From the NCBI RefSeq assembly GCF_945859685.1, contig NC_079147.1, positions 132,643,645 through 132,707,644 of the forward strand: 64,000 nt of DNA, read 5' to 3'. Numbering within the stretch: the stretch's first letter is position 1; every line of letters begins with the position of its first letter. The position numbers were made by a program, and so were the translations under genes. The DNA comes from Eupeodes corollae (Eukaryota > Arthropoda > Insecta > Diptera > Syrphidae). Below are positions 11,291 through 22,844 of the stretch, one piece after another. A model generated the notes under the pieces. It ran no database searches. It was not told the DNA's origin and saw only the letters and a list, made by a program, of their open reading frames with translations.

Positions 11291-12092
11291 CAGAAATATT
11301 TGGAAAGCCATAAGAGCGATGATAAGTTTATTTTTATGAAGTGTCTGGTCCCACTGCAACTTTTATGTAACCAAAAAGTTCCATGGAAAAACCCCTGTCC
11401 TTCATATCCACGCTATTGCCGTCCATTAAAAATTGACTTTCAAAAAGAGAGTGATGAGCTTATGAGGATCGAACAGGATATCACAGATACACAAATCCAA
11501 AATCTTCATGGGTCAAATATAACCATCGATAAGTTTGTTGTGAAACATGAAACGATACTTTCAATGATTGATGGAAAGCTTTGCAACAGTTTATTCGATA
11601 CTAAATCTTCCATTAGATGTTATTTATGCAATGCTGCATGTAAAGAATTCCACAACGTAGATAAAATGGTTCAATTGCTTGTACCAGAACAATATTTATC
11701 ATTTGGTCTTCCTGTTTTACATGCATGGATTCGACTTTTTGAATGCCTTCTACATGTTGCATATAAACTTCGAGTCCAGGTGTGGAGAGCAAGCAAAACA
11801 ACAGAAGTTGCCGTCAATGAAAACAAAAAGCGAATTCAAAGATAATTTAAAGAAAAACTTGGCTTAATTGTGGATCACCCTAAGCCGGGATACGGAAATA
11901 CCAACACAGGTAATGTTGCGAGAAGATTGTTTGAAAAAAAGTAATTTATCTGCCACCATCACTGGAATTCATGAACTTTTAATTCAAAAATTTTACATAA
12001 TTTTGCAATGCCTTTCAAGTGGTTTCAAGGCAAACTACGAAAAGTTCAAAAGCTATTGTGAAGATACCGACCAATATTTTGTTACACTGTAT

Positions 12093-12373
12093 AGCCTAGT
12101 ACATACTTCCTCGTGAAGTGAACGTTCGCCAGTGGAGAAAGTGAACTTTTGACATTGCTCACTGGTACACACTTGTGAGTACACGTTGTGAACATGAACA
12201 AACCAAATGTCAAAGCTTCACCAACAGTTCCCGTACATTTTGCACGTGAATTGCCCGTGAACGAAAACTCTCCACTTTGTTCTCCACTCAGCTTCACGAG
12301 CAAGTTCACGGGTGAACCAAAAACTAAAAATTTGTATGGGTTCACGAGATGGTTCACAAGTATGTACTATGCT
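12093..12373. mobile_element. 281-bp MITE inside the transposase relic
   Basis: Inverted ends AGC.TAGTACATACTT match at both sides. TAT flanks the element on both sides (12090-12092 and 12374-12376), a 3-bp target duplication. Excision with one TAT restores the host frame VTLY/PWYYM. No protein-coding potential. A 3-bp duplication would suit a PIF/Harbinger-type origin, though the usual target is TWA rather than TAT. Confidence 0.7.
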
Positions 12374-12586
12374 TATCCCTGGTACTATATGAGTGCAACA
12401 GTGCACAAAATATTAATTCATGGCCACTTACATAGAGGAAATATATTAACTAGAGTCCCGACTTAATGGGTTTGCTCTCTTTCGGCCTACAAGCTAAATT
12501 GGGAGGATTTTGTCCATAAGGATAAGCATGTGTTAGTGGTCCCGTGCATTTCATATGGGACCAAGCCATTATGAATGTAGTTGTTA

Positions 12587-13975
12587 TGGAATTTGTGCCC
12601 ACATTGCTCGACCGCGGGGGAAAAAACTATGAGGTGAAATCAGACGTTCAAAAAAGAAATCCGTTGAATTCAAAAATTGAAAAATGAATGCAATATTTGT
12701 AGAAAAATGAATTTCACAACTTCTTTTTAGTGAAAACTGTGCTAAAAATAATATTTGAATGCTTTTGGCACACAAATTCTATGTATTTTATGAAAAATTT
12801 CGCAAAAAACAGAAAAAATCGTGAAAGTATAAGCGCACCCTAGAACTGTAATGCGAACATATCCCAATTTGAGTTATGTCAAGTTTTGACAGATCAACAG
12901 CGAGGTGAGTATTTTGACAATTTTACGAAAATGTAAACAAACCAAAATTCAGTATCAATAAAGCAAATGAAGTTAAAACAAAATATTAGTTTATTGAAAT
13001 AAAAATATATATTGAATTTAATTTAATCCTCAGATAAAGAAGAAACCAAGGATTACGTTGCAACAAGAAAAGTGGAAGTGGAAGCCCCGCGTAGGAAGCC
13101 AGCAACGCCGACATATTTATTGTGGAGTTAATAGGTACAAATTGAAGGTAAATGTGTTCATATTAATTTTTAACTCAAATTATATGAATATTGTTTTTTT
13201 TTTTAGTAAAAAATTACACTACGTGCGTTTTGTTCGCATTTCATATATAGTAAAGTGAGAAATTCCCAACAAAACGATCCGCAGTGGCCAGATTTTTGTA
13301 TTTAAAAATTGGTACAACTGAAAGGAGATCTGTCAAAATAATAATAAAAAAAAAAACACACAAATAAGAAGAAAGTTTTGTGAAAATCAAAAGTCAAAAT
13401 TAACTTAACAAGAAAAACTAACTAAAACTAATAAAATGGATAATTTTCAAGAAGAAATGGTAAGAAAACATCTGGAAATTTATATTCTATAAAAAAAATT
13501 AATTTAACAATTGCAGCTTTTGCGTGAATTGATCGAGTCCAGTGCCAGCGGGAATGAGTCTGAAGAAGAAATGGTAAGAAAACATCTGAAAATTGAGATT
13601 CTATAAAATAAAGTTCATTTAACAATACATGTGTTTTGTTGGAAAATCTATCCATAGTAAAGTTAGATTTTACACGAATAACAAAAACAATATCCATAGT
13701 GAGAATAACACCGATAAAAGTTAGAGTAGAATCTGACTATGGATAGGTTTTTGACATTTATACCATCCTCGAATGGATCTTATGTGATTTCGTTCTCAAA
13801 TGTTGGTACGATGAATATTGCATTTGTATCTCGATGGCTGTGTTCGTTGAGTAGTTCTGCATTTGGAATCATGTGTGTTTCCCATTGTGGAAAAAACGAA
13901 TCTATTACTGTTGATATTATTTAGTTTTGTTAGTGAAAATGGACTAACTGGGCTTATTTTGCAAGAAAAAACAAT
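12587..13975 (+). repeat. Left long inverted arm of the Harbinger compound
   Basis: This block reappears in reverse orientation at 17158-18601. The outer end begins TGGAATTTGTGCCC on the left and mirrors exactly at 18588-18601. The arm holds the short exon MDNFQEEM (13436-13459, followed by GTAAG) and an exon reading LLRELIESSASGNE (13517-13573), with normal splice sites. A second inverted component with the sequence CTATCCATAGT lies at 13650-13750. Smaller mirrored blocks go on at 13985-14140 (opposite 16455-16970) with deletions on the left side. Confidence 0.75.
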
Positions 13976-15468
13976 AAAAAAGAGTTTTATGTTTTGCTAT
14001 GTTTCCAAAAAAGGTTTATCTCAGTTTAGAATAGATAAATCTCAACTCGATTCAGGTATATAAAGAAATGAGGCGAGCTTCAAGCTCGCTTCAACACCAC
14101 ATGTTAATGTAGTAGTCTACGAACAAACCCCCTTTTTGAAGTTTTTATTATTATTTTGACAGATCTTCTTTCAGTTGTACCAATTTTTAAATACAAAAAT
14201 CTGGCCACTGCCGATCGTTTTGTTGGGAATTTCTCACTTTACTATATATGAAATGCGAACAAAACGCACGTAATTGCAGCTTTTGCGTGAATTGATCGAG
14301 TCCAGTGCCAGCGGGAATGAGTTCATACTAGGAATGTTTTTTGAAGAGCATACTAGTCTCGAAGACTCAACAGAAGACAAAAAACATGCCACTGTAGATT
14401 CCTTTATAATGACCATTGAGTCTTTCAGTGAAGAAGATTTCAAATCCCACTTCAGATTGCGGCGTTCAACAATAGAGCGTCTGATAAGTAAGCTTTGCTA
14501 TTCTTTATTCCATTGAGATTTAACTAAATCATTATTTTTTTTCAGCATCTTATTCTCAGCATTATTTGTCTCTTCACGCAGTAAATAGAGGAGGACGCAT
14601 TAAAATAGGGTGCAGAAAAGAAGTGTTTATGTACATTTGGTACATCAGCAACACTGTGACCTTTCGACAATTAGCAAACCTTTTCGGTGTAACAAAGTCC
14701 TCCTCATGGGTTGTAGTGAATCGAGTTTGCAAGTGGCTGGTATCCAAAGGACAGGACTACATAAAATGGCCTCAAGGAAATGCTGTTACCGAAAACTGCA
14801 GAAAATTTGAAGAAAAAAAAAGAATACCTGGTGTTCTGGGTGCAATAGACTGCACCCACATAACAATCGTAGCTCCAAAGATCGACAAAGTGTGCTACTA
14901 CAACCGCAAGCATAAGTTTACAATTATCTTGCAAGCTGTCGTCGATGCAGATAAAAAATTCATTGACATCAGTTGTGGTGAGCCAGGATCTCTACACGAT
15001 AGTAGAGTTCTCAGGCGTTCTCAGTTATTCAAAAAGGCTTTGAGCCACACCAACCAACTATTTCCGGCAAATTCTTTTATTTTCGGTGATTCAGCGTATG
15101 CCGCTTCAAACTGGCTAGTGCCACCATACAAAGACAATGGCAGATTAACAGAACAACAAAGAACGTTTAATTATGTTCATTCTGCTACAAGAATTGTTGT
15201 AGAACATGCCTTCGGCTTGTTGAAAGGAAGGTTTAGACGACTTCTTAAGTTCACTGAACAACGAGATATTCGTTCGGTAACAAATCTCGTTGTCAGTGCA
15301 TGCATTCTGCACAATTTATGTATCGCGATGGGCGACACATACAACGACGAAGGAATTAGCCAAGAAGAAGAAACCGACACAATAGATGCAGCTGAATCAA
15401 CCTCGAACCCAACAACAAATCGTCGTCAAATATTGTTCGAATACTTACGTGAACATAACATCATCTAA
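13436..15468 (+). CDS. PIF/Harbinger transposase, copy 1
   Basis: The DDE_Tnp_4-type nuclease of PIF/Harbinger elements, which cuts and pastes the element at TWA-like sites together with a Myb-like partner protein. Joining exons 13436-13459, 14280-14487 and 14546-15468 gives 384 aa with agreeing phases; the exon at 13517-13573 could also be included in frame. Catalytic blocks: LGAIDCTHI (first Asp), FGDSAYAAS (second Asp) and VVEHAFGLLKGRFRR (Glu). An HTH-like region with TFRQLANLFGVTKSS precedes them. No disabling change was seen. The start exon lies in the left inverted arm, so this copy keeps a possible complete gene. It differs from copy 2 by one residue (Phe for Leu in the second Asp block). 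Confidence 0.85.
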
Positions 15469-17497
15469 ATAAATAAAAACATATACACATAACATTTTAC
15501 TTATTTTTTTTTTTATTCAAAATTTCTTTCAACAATTCCAATTTGAGCTTTCTTGATTCTTGTTTTTGTTTTTCTACTTCCATGTATTCTGCCCACTTTC
15601 TGTTCTTGTCCTCTCTGTCCTTTTGTTTTTCTTCGATTTTCATTTTGAAATACAAAGATCGAGAAATCTTTCGCCTTTTGGATGCAGCGGCAGTGGAGGT
15701 CGATGGAACATCGTCAGTGGCAGTGGTCTCTAGCATGTCATCATAGTTTGCATCTGATGGTTGGGTAGTATGCAATTGCATGTCATCAGAGTTTTCATCT
15801 GATGGTTGGGTAGTATTGTCCTCTGAAGTTTCACTTGAGTTCTAAAAGATTTAAACAAATATGCATAAATATGTATATGGACAAAGTTAACAAAAACCAA
15901 AAGATAACTTACTCCAATTGCGGCTGCTCCATACGTGACGTTGTGGACGTTTGTCACAATGGGCTTGCTTCCAAAAAGCTCGTCCATTTTTTCCATAAAC
16001 GGAGCAACACATGGTGCTGCTCCAGTGCGGTTGTTGTTATCTATGGCATATTTATACGCACGCACTAGTGTTTGGATTTTTACCTCTAAATGGGTGCTGG
16101 TCGTATCGGAGTCCTGAAGCAGAAAGTAATTTTATGTATGTAGGTAGGTATAGGTACTCCAAATACTTACAGCATAGCCAGCGGATAGCATGTCTTCTAA
16201 AAGATGTTTATATCCAGTTTTTTTTTGCGGCTATGCTGGAACTCATCAGCTCTGGCAGCATAAAAATCCAGAAGGGCTTCTGTGGACTCCTTCGTCCAGT
16301 TCTTTTTGTTTCTAAAGAATATTTAATTATTTAATCATGTAGTTTATAAGCTAAAATTAGTTTTTTATTTACCTTTTTCCTGTTTTCTTTGTGTTTTCCA
16401 TTTCACACTTGACTTGGCGGTCGATTTCAAAGTTTTAACCAAACAAATTTGACATAAAATACAAACTTCAAGAAGGGGGTTTGTTCGTAGACTACTACAT
16501 TAACATGTGGTGTTGAAGCGAGCTTGAAGATCGCCTCAATTCTTTATATACCTGAATCGAGTTGAAATGAGCTTAATTTGACTCGATTCCCGTCGGAGTT
16601 CGGATTCGAGTCAAAATTTGTGGAAAAAAACCTGTGTGGAGGAGTTGGTTTTACAGATAATGCGTTATGGTCTGTTTATTTGCATGTTTGTGTACAAAAA
16701 ATATAGTTTTGTTTTAATCAAATTAAAAAAAAGTGAAATTTTTGCACATGGAGTAGGTAGCATATTCTTATATGGTGCTGAAATATTCAGTTTTTCATTG
16801 TTTAACACGAATCAAATTATCTCACTTGCACTTCTTAAGAAACATCGAAACACCATTTGCATTTTAGAAAGTGTTGTCAAACTTAATCATTTTTAAATCT
16901 TCTTGTGCGGTGGAAACATCAAAAAGATTTATCTAATCTAAACTGAGATAAACCTTTGGTGGAAACATAGCAAAACTTAATTATCTTTTCTGAGAATGAC
17001 GACGAGGTATACTCTTGAAACCTTGCAAAGCAATGTAAAATACAACAACAAATAAACAACATGTAAGTTTTTTTTTTAAATTAGACAAATTGTATAAAAT
17101 AATAAATACAATTTTTGTTCATAATGTTAAATAAATATCTTTTCTTTTGTTTTCTCTTGCAAAATAAGCCCAGTTAGTCCATTTTCACTAACAAAACTAA
17201 ATAATATCAACAGTAATAGATTGATTTTTTCACCAATGGAAAACACACATGATTCCAACTATGCACAACTACTCTTCCAACACAGCCATCGAGATACAAA
17301 TGCAATATCAATCGTACCAACATTTGAAAACGAAATCACATAAGATCCATTCGAGACTCGTATAAATGTCAAAAACCTATCCATAGTGAGGTTCTACACG
17401 AACTTTTATCGGTGTTATTCTCACTATGGATATTGTTTTTGTTATTCGTGTAAAATCCTACTTCACTATGGATAGATTTCCCAACAAAACACTTGTA
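14155..17497 (+). mobile_element. Harbinger unit 1 (direct repeat with 18605-21947)
   Basis: A 3.34-kb block repeated almost base for base at 18605-21947. It contains the transposase body on the plus strand and the Myb/SANT-like gene on the minus strand, arranged tail to tail with only about 30 bases between the stop codons. Only a handful of differences were noticed by eye: a T/C near the left edge, one base in the transposase, one T in a poly-T run, and one base near the right edge. The duplication is therefore very recent. Confidence 0.8.
15497..16401 (-). pseudogene. Harbinger Myb/SANT-like accessory gene, copy 1, frameshifted
   Basis: Four exons on the minus strand (16401-16373, 16311-16171, 16113-15913, 15841-15497) match copy 2 at 20850-19945. 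The second exon has a run of nine A on the coding strand where copy 2 has ten. This shifts the frame after the QHSRKK region and gives an early stop, so the DNA-binding domain is cut off before its end. In PIF/Harbinger elements the partner protein helps bring the transposase to the nucleus and to the element ends. Confidence 0.75.
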
Positions 17498-18601
17498 TTG
17501 TTTTTGTTATTCGTGTAAAATCTAACTTTACTATGGATAGATTTTCCAACAAAACACATGTATTGTTAAATGAACTTTATTTTATAGAATCTCAATTTTC
17601 AGATGTTTTCTTACCATTTCTTCTTCAGACTCATTCCCGCTGGCACTGGACTCGATCAATTCACGCAAAAGCTGCAATTGTTAAATTAATTTTTTTTATA
17701 GAATATAAATTTCCAGATGTTTTCTTACCATTTCTTCTTGAAAATTATCCATTTTATTAGTTTTAGTTAGTTTTTCTTGTTAAGTTAATTTTGACTTTTG
17801 ATTTTCACAAAACTTTCTTCTTATTTGTGTGTTTTTTTTTTTATTATTATTTTGACAGATCTCCTTTCAGTTGTACCAATTTTTAAATACAAAAATCTGG
17901 CCACTGCGGATCGTTTTGTTGGGAATTTCTCACTTTACTATATATGAAATGCGAACAAAACGCACGTAGTGTAATTTTTTACTAAAAAAAAAAACAATAT
18001 TCATATAATTTGAGTTAAAAATTAATATGAACACATTTACCTTCAATTTGTACCTATTAACTCCACAATAAATATGTCGGCGTTGCTGGCTTCCTACGCG
18101 GGGCTTCCACTTCCACTTTTCTTGTTGCAACGTAATCCTTGGTTTCTTCTTTATCTGAGGATTAAATTAAATTCAATATATATTTTTATTTCAATAAACT
18201 AATATTTTGTTTTAACTTCATTTGCTTTATTGATACTGAATTTTGGTTTGTTTACATTTTCGTAAAATTGTCAAAATACTCACCTCGCTGTTGATCTGTC
18301 AAAACTTGACATAACTCAAATTGGGATACGTTCGCATTACAGTTCTAGGGTGCGCTTATACTTTCACGATTTTTTCTGTTTTTTGCGAAATTTTTCATAA
18401 AATACATAGAATTTGTGTGCCAAAAGCATTCAAATATTATTTTTAGCACAGTTTTCACTAAAAAGAAGTTGTGAAATTCATTTTTCTACAAATATTGCAT
18501 TCATTTTTCAATTTTTGAATTCAACGGATTTCTTTTTTGAACGTCTGATTTCACCTCATAGTTTTTTCCCCCGCGGTCGAGCAATGTGGGCACAAATTCC
18601 A
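17158..18601 (-). repeat. Right long inverted arm of the Harbinger compound
   Basis: Reverse-oriented counterpart of 12587-13975, including the exons MDNFQEEM and LLRELIESSASGNE on the minus strand. It ends at 18601 with TTCCA, mirroring the left terminus. No clear 3-bp target duplication flanks the pair (TTA on the left, AAT on the right). It also separates transposase copy 2 from any start exon in the right orientation. Confidence 0.75.
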
Positions 18602-18727
18602 AATTGACAGATCTCCTTTCAGTTGTACCAATTTTTAAATACAAAAATCTGGCCACTGCCGATCGTTTTGTTGGGAATTTCTCACTTTACTATATATGAA
18701 ATGCGAACAAAACGCACGTAATTGCAG

Positions 18728-19916
18728 CTTTTGCGTGAATTGATCGAGTCCAGTGCCAGCGGGAATGAGTTCATACTAGGAATGTTTTTTGAAGAGCATA
18801 CTAGTCTCGAAGACTCAACAGAAGACAAAAAACATGCCACTGTAGATTCCTTTATAATGACCATTGAGTCTTTCAGTGAAGAAGATTTCAAATCCCACTT
18901 CAGATTGCGGCGTTCAACAATAGAGCGTCTGATAAGTAAGCTTTGCTATTCTTTATTCCATTGAGATTTAACTAAATCATTATTTTTTTTCAGCATCTTA
19001 TTCTCAGCATTATTTGTCTCTTCACGCAGTAAATAGAGGAGGACGCATTAAAATAGGGTGCAGAAAAGAAGTGTTTATGTACATTTGGTACATCAGCAAC
19101 ACTGTGACCTTTCGACAATTAGCAAACCTTTTCGGTGTAACAAAGTCCTCCTCATGGGTTGTAGTGAATCGAGTTTGCAAGTGGCTGGTATCCAAAGGAC
19201 AGGACTACATAAAATGGCCTCAAGGAAATGCTGTTACCGAAAACTGCAGAAAATTTGAAGAAAAAAAAAGAATACCTGGTGTTCTGGGTGCAATAGACTG
19301 CACCCACATAACAATCGTAGCTCCAAAGATCGACAAAGTGTGCTACTACAACCGCAAGCATAAGTTTACAATTATCTTGCAAGCTGTCGTCGATGCAGAT
19401 AAAAAATTCATTGACATCAGTTGTGGTGAGCCAGGATCTCTACACGATAGTAGAGTTCTCAGGCGTTCTCAGTTATTCAAAAAGGCTTTGAGCCACACCA
19501 ACCAACTATTTCCGGCAAATTCTTTTATTTTGGGTGATTCAGCGTATGCCGCTTCAAACTGGCTAGTGCCACCATACAAAGACAATGGCAGATTAACAGA
19601 ACAACAAAGAACGTTTAATTATGTTCATTCTGCTACAAGAATTGTTGTAGAACATGCCTTCGGCTTGTTGAAAGGAAGGTTTAGACGACTTCTTAAGTTC
19701 ACTGAACAACGAGATATTCGTTCGGTAACAAATCTCGTTGTCAGTGCATGCATTCTGCACAATTTATGTATCGCGATGGGCGACACATACAACGACGAAG
19801 GAATTAGCCAAGAAGAAGAAACCGACACAATAGATGCAGCTGAATCAACCTCGAACCCAACAACAAATCGTCGTCAAATATTGTTCGAATACTTACGTGA
19901 ACATAACATCATCTAA
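18728..19916 (+). CDS. PIF/Harbinger transposase, copy 2 (start exon absent)
   Basis: Exons 18728-18935 and 18994-19916 encode the same DDE_4 transposase body as copy 1. The second catalytic Asp block reads ILGDSAYAAS instead of IFGDSAYAAS. The upstream exon MDNFQEEM lies only in the inverted arm on the opposite strand, and an in-frame stop precedes the first exon. This copy therefore probably makes only a shortened protein, from an internal Met, or none. Catalytic blocks GAIDCTHI and VEHAFGLLKGRF are intact. Confidence 0.8.
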
Positions 19917-19944
19917 ATAAATAAAAACATATACACATAACATT

Positions 19945-20850
19945 TTACTTATTTTTTTTTTTATTCAAAATTTCTTTCAACAATTCCAATTTGAGCTTTC
20001 TTGATTCTTGTTTTTGTTTTTCTACTTCCATGTATTCTGCCCACTTTCTGTTCTTGTCCTCTCTGTCCTTTTGTTTTTCTTCGATTTTCATTTTGAAATA
20101 CAAAGATCGAGAAATCTTTCGCCTTTTGGATGCAGCGGCAGTGGAGGTCGATGGAACATCGTCAGTGGCAGTGGTCTCTAGCATGTCATCATAGTTTGCA
20201 TCTGATGGTTGGGTAGTATGCAATTGCATGTCATCAGAGTTTTCATCTGATGGTTGGGTAGTATTGTCCTCTGAAGTTTCACTTGAGTTCTAAAAGATTT
20301 AAACAAATATGCATAAATATGTATATGGACAAAGTTAACAAAAACCAAAAGATAACTTACTCCAATTGCGGCTGCTCCATACGTGACGTTGTGGACGTTT
20401 GTCACAATGGGCTTGCTTCCAAAAAGCTCGTCCATTTTTTCCATAAACGGAGCAACACATGGTGCTGCTCCAGTGCGGTTGTTGTTATCTATGGCATATT
20501 TATACGCACGCACTAGTGTTTGGATTTTTACCTCTAAATGGGTGCTGGTCGTATCGGAGTCCTGAAGCAGAAAGTAATTTTATGTATGTAGGTAGGTATA
20601 GGTACTCCAAATACTTACAGCATAGCCAGCGGATAGCATGTCTTCTAAAAGATGTTTATATCCAGTTTTTTTTTTGCGGCTATGCTGGAACTCATCAGCT
20701 CTGGCAGCATAAAAATCCAGAAGGGCTTCTGTGGACTCCTTCGTCCAGTTCTTTTTGTTTCTAAAGAATATTTAATTATTTAATCATGTAGTTTATAAGC
20801 TAAAATTAGTTTTTTATTTACCTTTTTCCTGTTTTCTTTGTGTTTTCCAT
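19945..20850 (-). CDS. Harbinger Myb/SANT-like accessory protein, copy 2, intact
   Basis: Four exons on the minus strand (20850-20822, 20760-20619, 20561-20361, 20289-19945) join in phase to a 238-aa protein starting MENTKKTGKRNKKNW. Residues about 12-90 look like the trihelix/Myb-SANT-like domain found next to PIF/Harbinger transposases (NWTKESTEALLDFYAAR, then GYKHLLEDMLSAGY and VRAYKYAIDNNNRTG). A Ser/Thr-rich linker, a basic patch KRRKISR and a charged coiled-coil-like tail (MKIEEKQKDREDKNRKW) follow. It is convergent with the transposase gene and presumably acts in trans for copy 1 as well. Family role is established knowledge; activity here is inferred only from the open frame. Confidence 0.8.
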
Positions 20851-22232
20851 TTCACACTTGACTTGGCGGTCGATTTCAAAGTTTTAACCAAACAAATTTG
20901 ACATAAAATACAAACTTCAAGAAGGGGGTTTGTTCGTAGACTACTACATTAACATGTGGTGTTGAAGCGAGCTTGAAGATCGCCTCAATTCTTTATATAC
21001 CTGAATCGAGTTGAAATGAGCTTAATTTGACTCGATTCCCGTCGGAGTTCGGATTCGAGTCAAAATTTGTGGAAAAAAACCTGTGTGGAGGAGTTGGTTT
21101 TACAGATAATGCGTTATGGTCTGTTTATTTGCATGTTTGTGTACAAAAAATATAGTTTTGTTTTAATCAAATTAAAAAAAAGTGAAATTTTTGCACATGG
21201 AGTAGGTAGCATATTCTTATATGGTGCTGAAATATTCAGTTTTTCATTGTTTAACACGAATCAAATTATCTCACTTGCACTTCTTAAGAAACATCGAAAC
21301 ACCATTTGCATTTTAGAAAGTGTTGTCAAACTTAATCATTTTTAAATCTTCTTGTGCGGTGGAAACATCAAAAAGATTTATCTAATCTAAACTGAGATAA
21401 ACCTTTGGTGGAAACATAGCAAAACTTAATTATCTTTTCTGAGAATGACGACGAGGTATACTCTTGAAACCTTGCAAAGCAATGTAAAATACAACAACAA
21501 ATAAACAACATGTAAGTTTTTTTTTTAAATTAGACAAATTGTATAAAATAATAAATACAATTTTTGTTCATAATGTTAAATAAATATCTTTTCTTTTGTT
21601 TTCTCTTGCAAAATAAGCCCAGTTAGTCCATTTTCACTAACAAAACTAAATAATATCAACAGTAATAGATTGATTTTTTCACCAATGGAAAACACACATG
21701 ATTCCAACTATGCACAACTACTCTTCCAACACAGCCATCGAGATACAAATGCAATATCAATCGTACCAACATTTGAAAACGAAATCACATAAGATCCATT
21801 CGAGACTCGTATAAATGTCAAAAACCTATCCATAGTGAGATTCTACACGAACTTTTATCGGTGTTATTCTCACTATGGATATTGTTTTTGTTATTCGTGT
21901 AAAATCCTACTTCACTATGGATAGATTTCCCAACAAAACACTTGTATGCTCAACAAGACTGGCGATCAAATCGCTCTATTCTGATGGCTTATATCCTCAT
22001 TGTTAACCTTGTAGGAATGAGAAGGGCCAATTACAGTGAAGGGATCGATGTCGCAGAAGTCTGAAAAGCTTCGCTTTGCAACCTATCTGACATGCTTCAT
22101 TTGACGAGATGGATATACAAGTCGAGAGTTGTTATAAAGTTGAGGAATTCTCTTTACTTGGTGGTCATTCATAGCCAAGCCAAATACAAATACAAGTTGA
22201 ATTAATTGCAGCGTGTGATAGCAGTAGCACAT

Positions 22233-22786
22233 TCACGTAATGTGCCACCGTGCAAGCCATTGAATGCGATACTTGATCGATCCTGGATGGTACTCCGGCT
22301 TGATGACATTGTTTTCGCATTGTCGACAACGCAGAGATCGCTTCCGCTGCGAATAGAGGTTATTCACTGTGAATAGTTGATCGGCAGGTTGACCATGACG
22401 CTGCTAAATTGTCGTGACTATAAAGAAATTAATTTTCATTTACAAGGAAATCTTAAATGGAAGTTGACTTACTTTTTTTGATGTTGATATTCTGTGTGAA
22501 AATCGATGGATTCCACTCGCCGACATCGTCAGTAGCTGCCGAGAGACTGATCTGAATCTGTTTGGCTTCTTGAAGATTCTTGTCGGGCCAGCTCATTTGC
22601 CTCCGAATGATTGCCACCGTTAAGCCAGTGCGATTCTTAGGAGCAAAATAAATGGATTCGTTGTAGATTTAAAATTTGAACTCTCTTACAGCCAAGGTTG
22701 GACAATTTTTGAGTATTCCTGCGATTGTATTCTTGTTTTTCTTGCGTCTCTTGCAGAACTGCAGACTGGTAGTATACTCTTTACAC
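22233..22786 (-). pseudogene. Captured fragment of dynactin subunit p62 (DCTN4)
   Basis: Three minus-strand exons (22786 or 22776-22690, 22635-22473, and about 22417-22233) with good splice sites read in one phase as part of dynactin p62. The last shows RSLRCRQCENNVIKPEYH followed by PGSIKYRIQ, which matches the p62 block RC.KCEHNL.KPE..P.SIK. The second ends FTQNINIKK and joins ITTI.QRHGQPADQLF, parallel to the p62 segment before that block. The first, TTSLQFCKRRKKNKN, fits the p62 region before the conserved TGLTVA. One stop (22404-22406) and the loss of everything after SIKYRIQ make it non-functional as p62. Introns are kept, so capture was at the DNA level. Dynactin p62 sits in the pointed-end complex. 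Identification is from remembered p62 sequence. Confidence 0.65.
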
Positions 22787-22844
22787 CTAGAAGATGAAGA
22801 TTAAGCTAGTTGACTACGATATGAATGTTTCGATACGTACTTAC

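Larger units (their letters stand above)
18605..21947 (+). mobile_element. Harbinger unit 2
   Basis: Near-identical direct repeat of 14155-17497 that starts right after the right inverted arm and ends in the mirrored CTATCCATAGT component. It lacks the left arm. The right junction (21947/21948) passes directly into the P-like element's own sequence. It looks like a tandem or nested duplication of the internal part of unit 1. Confidence 0.75.

Noticed and set aside
12188..12466. 92-codon open frame across the MITE
   Set aside because: It runs through the MITE into the transposase piece (YPWYYM..TVHKILIHG) by chance and is not one gene.
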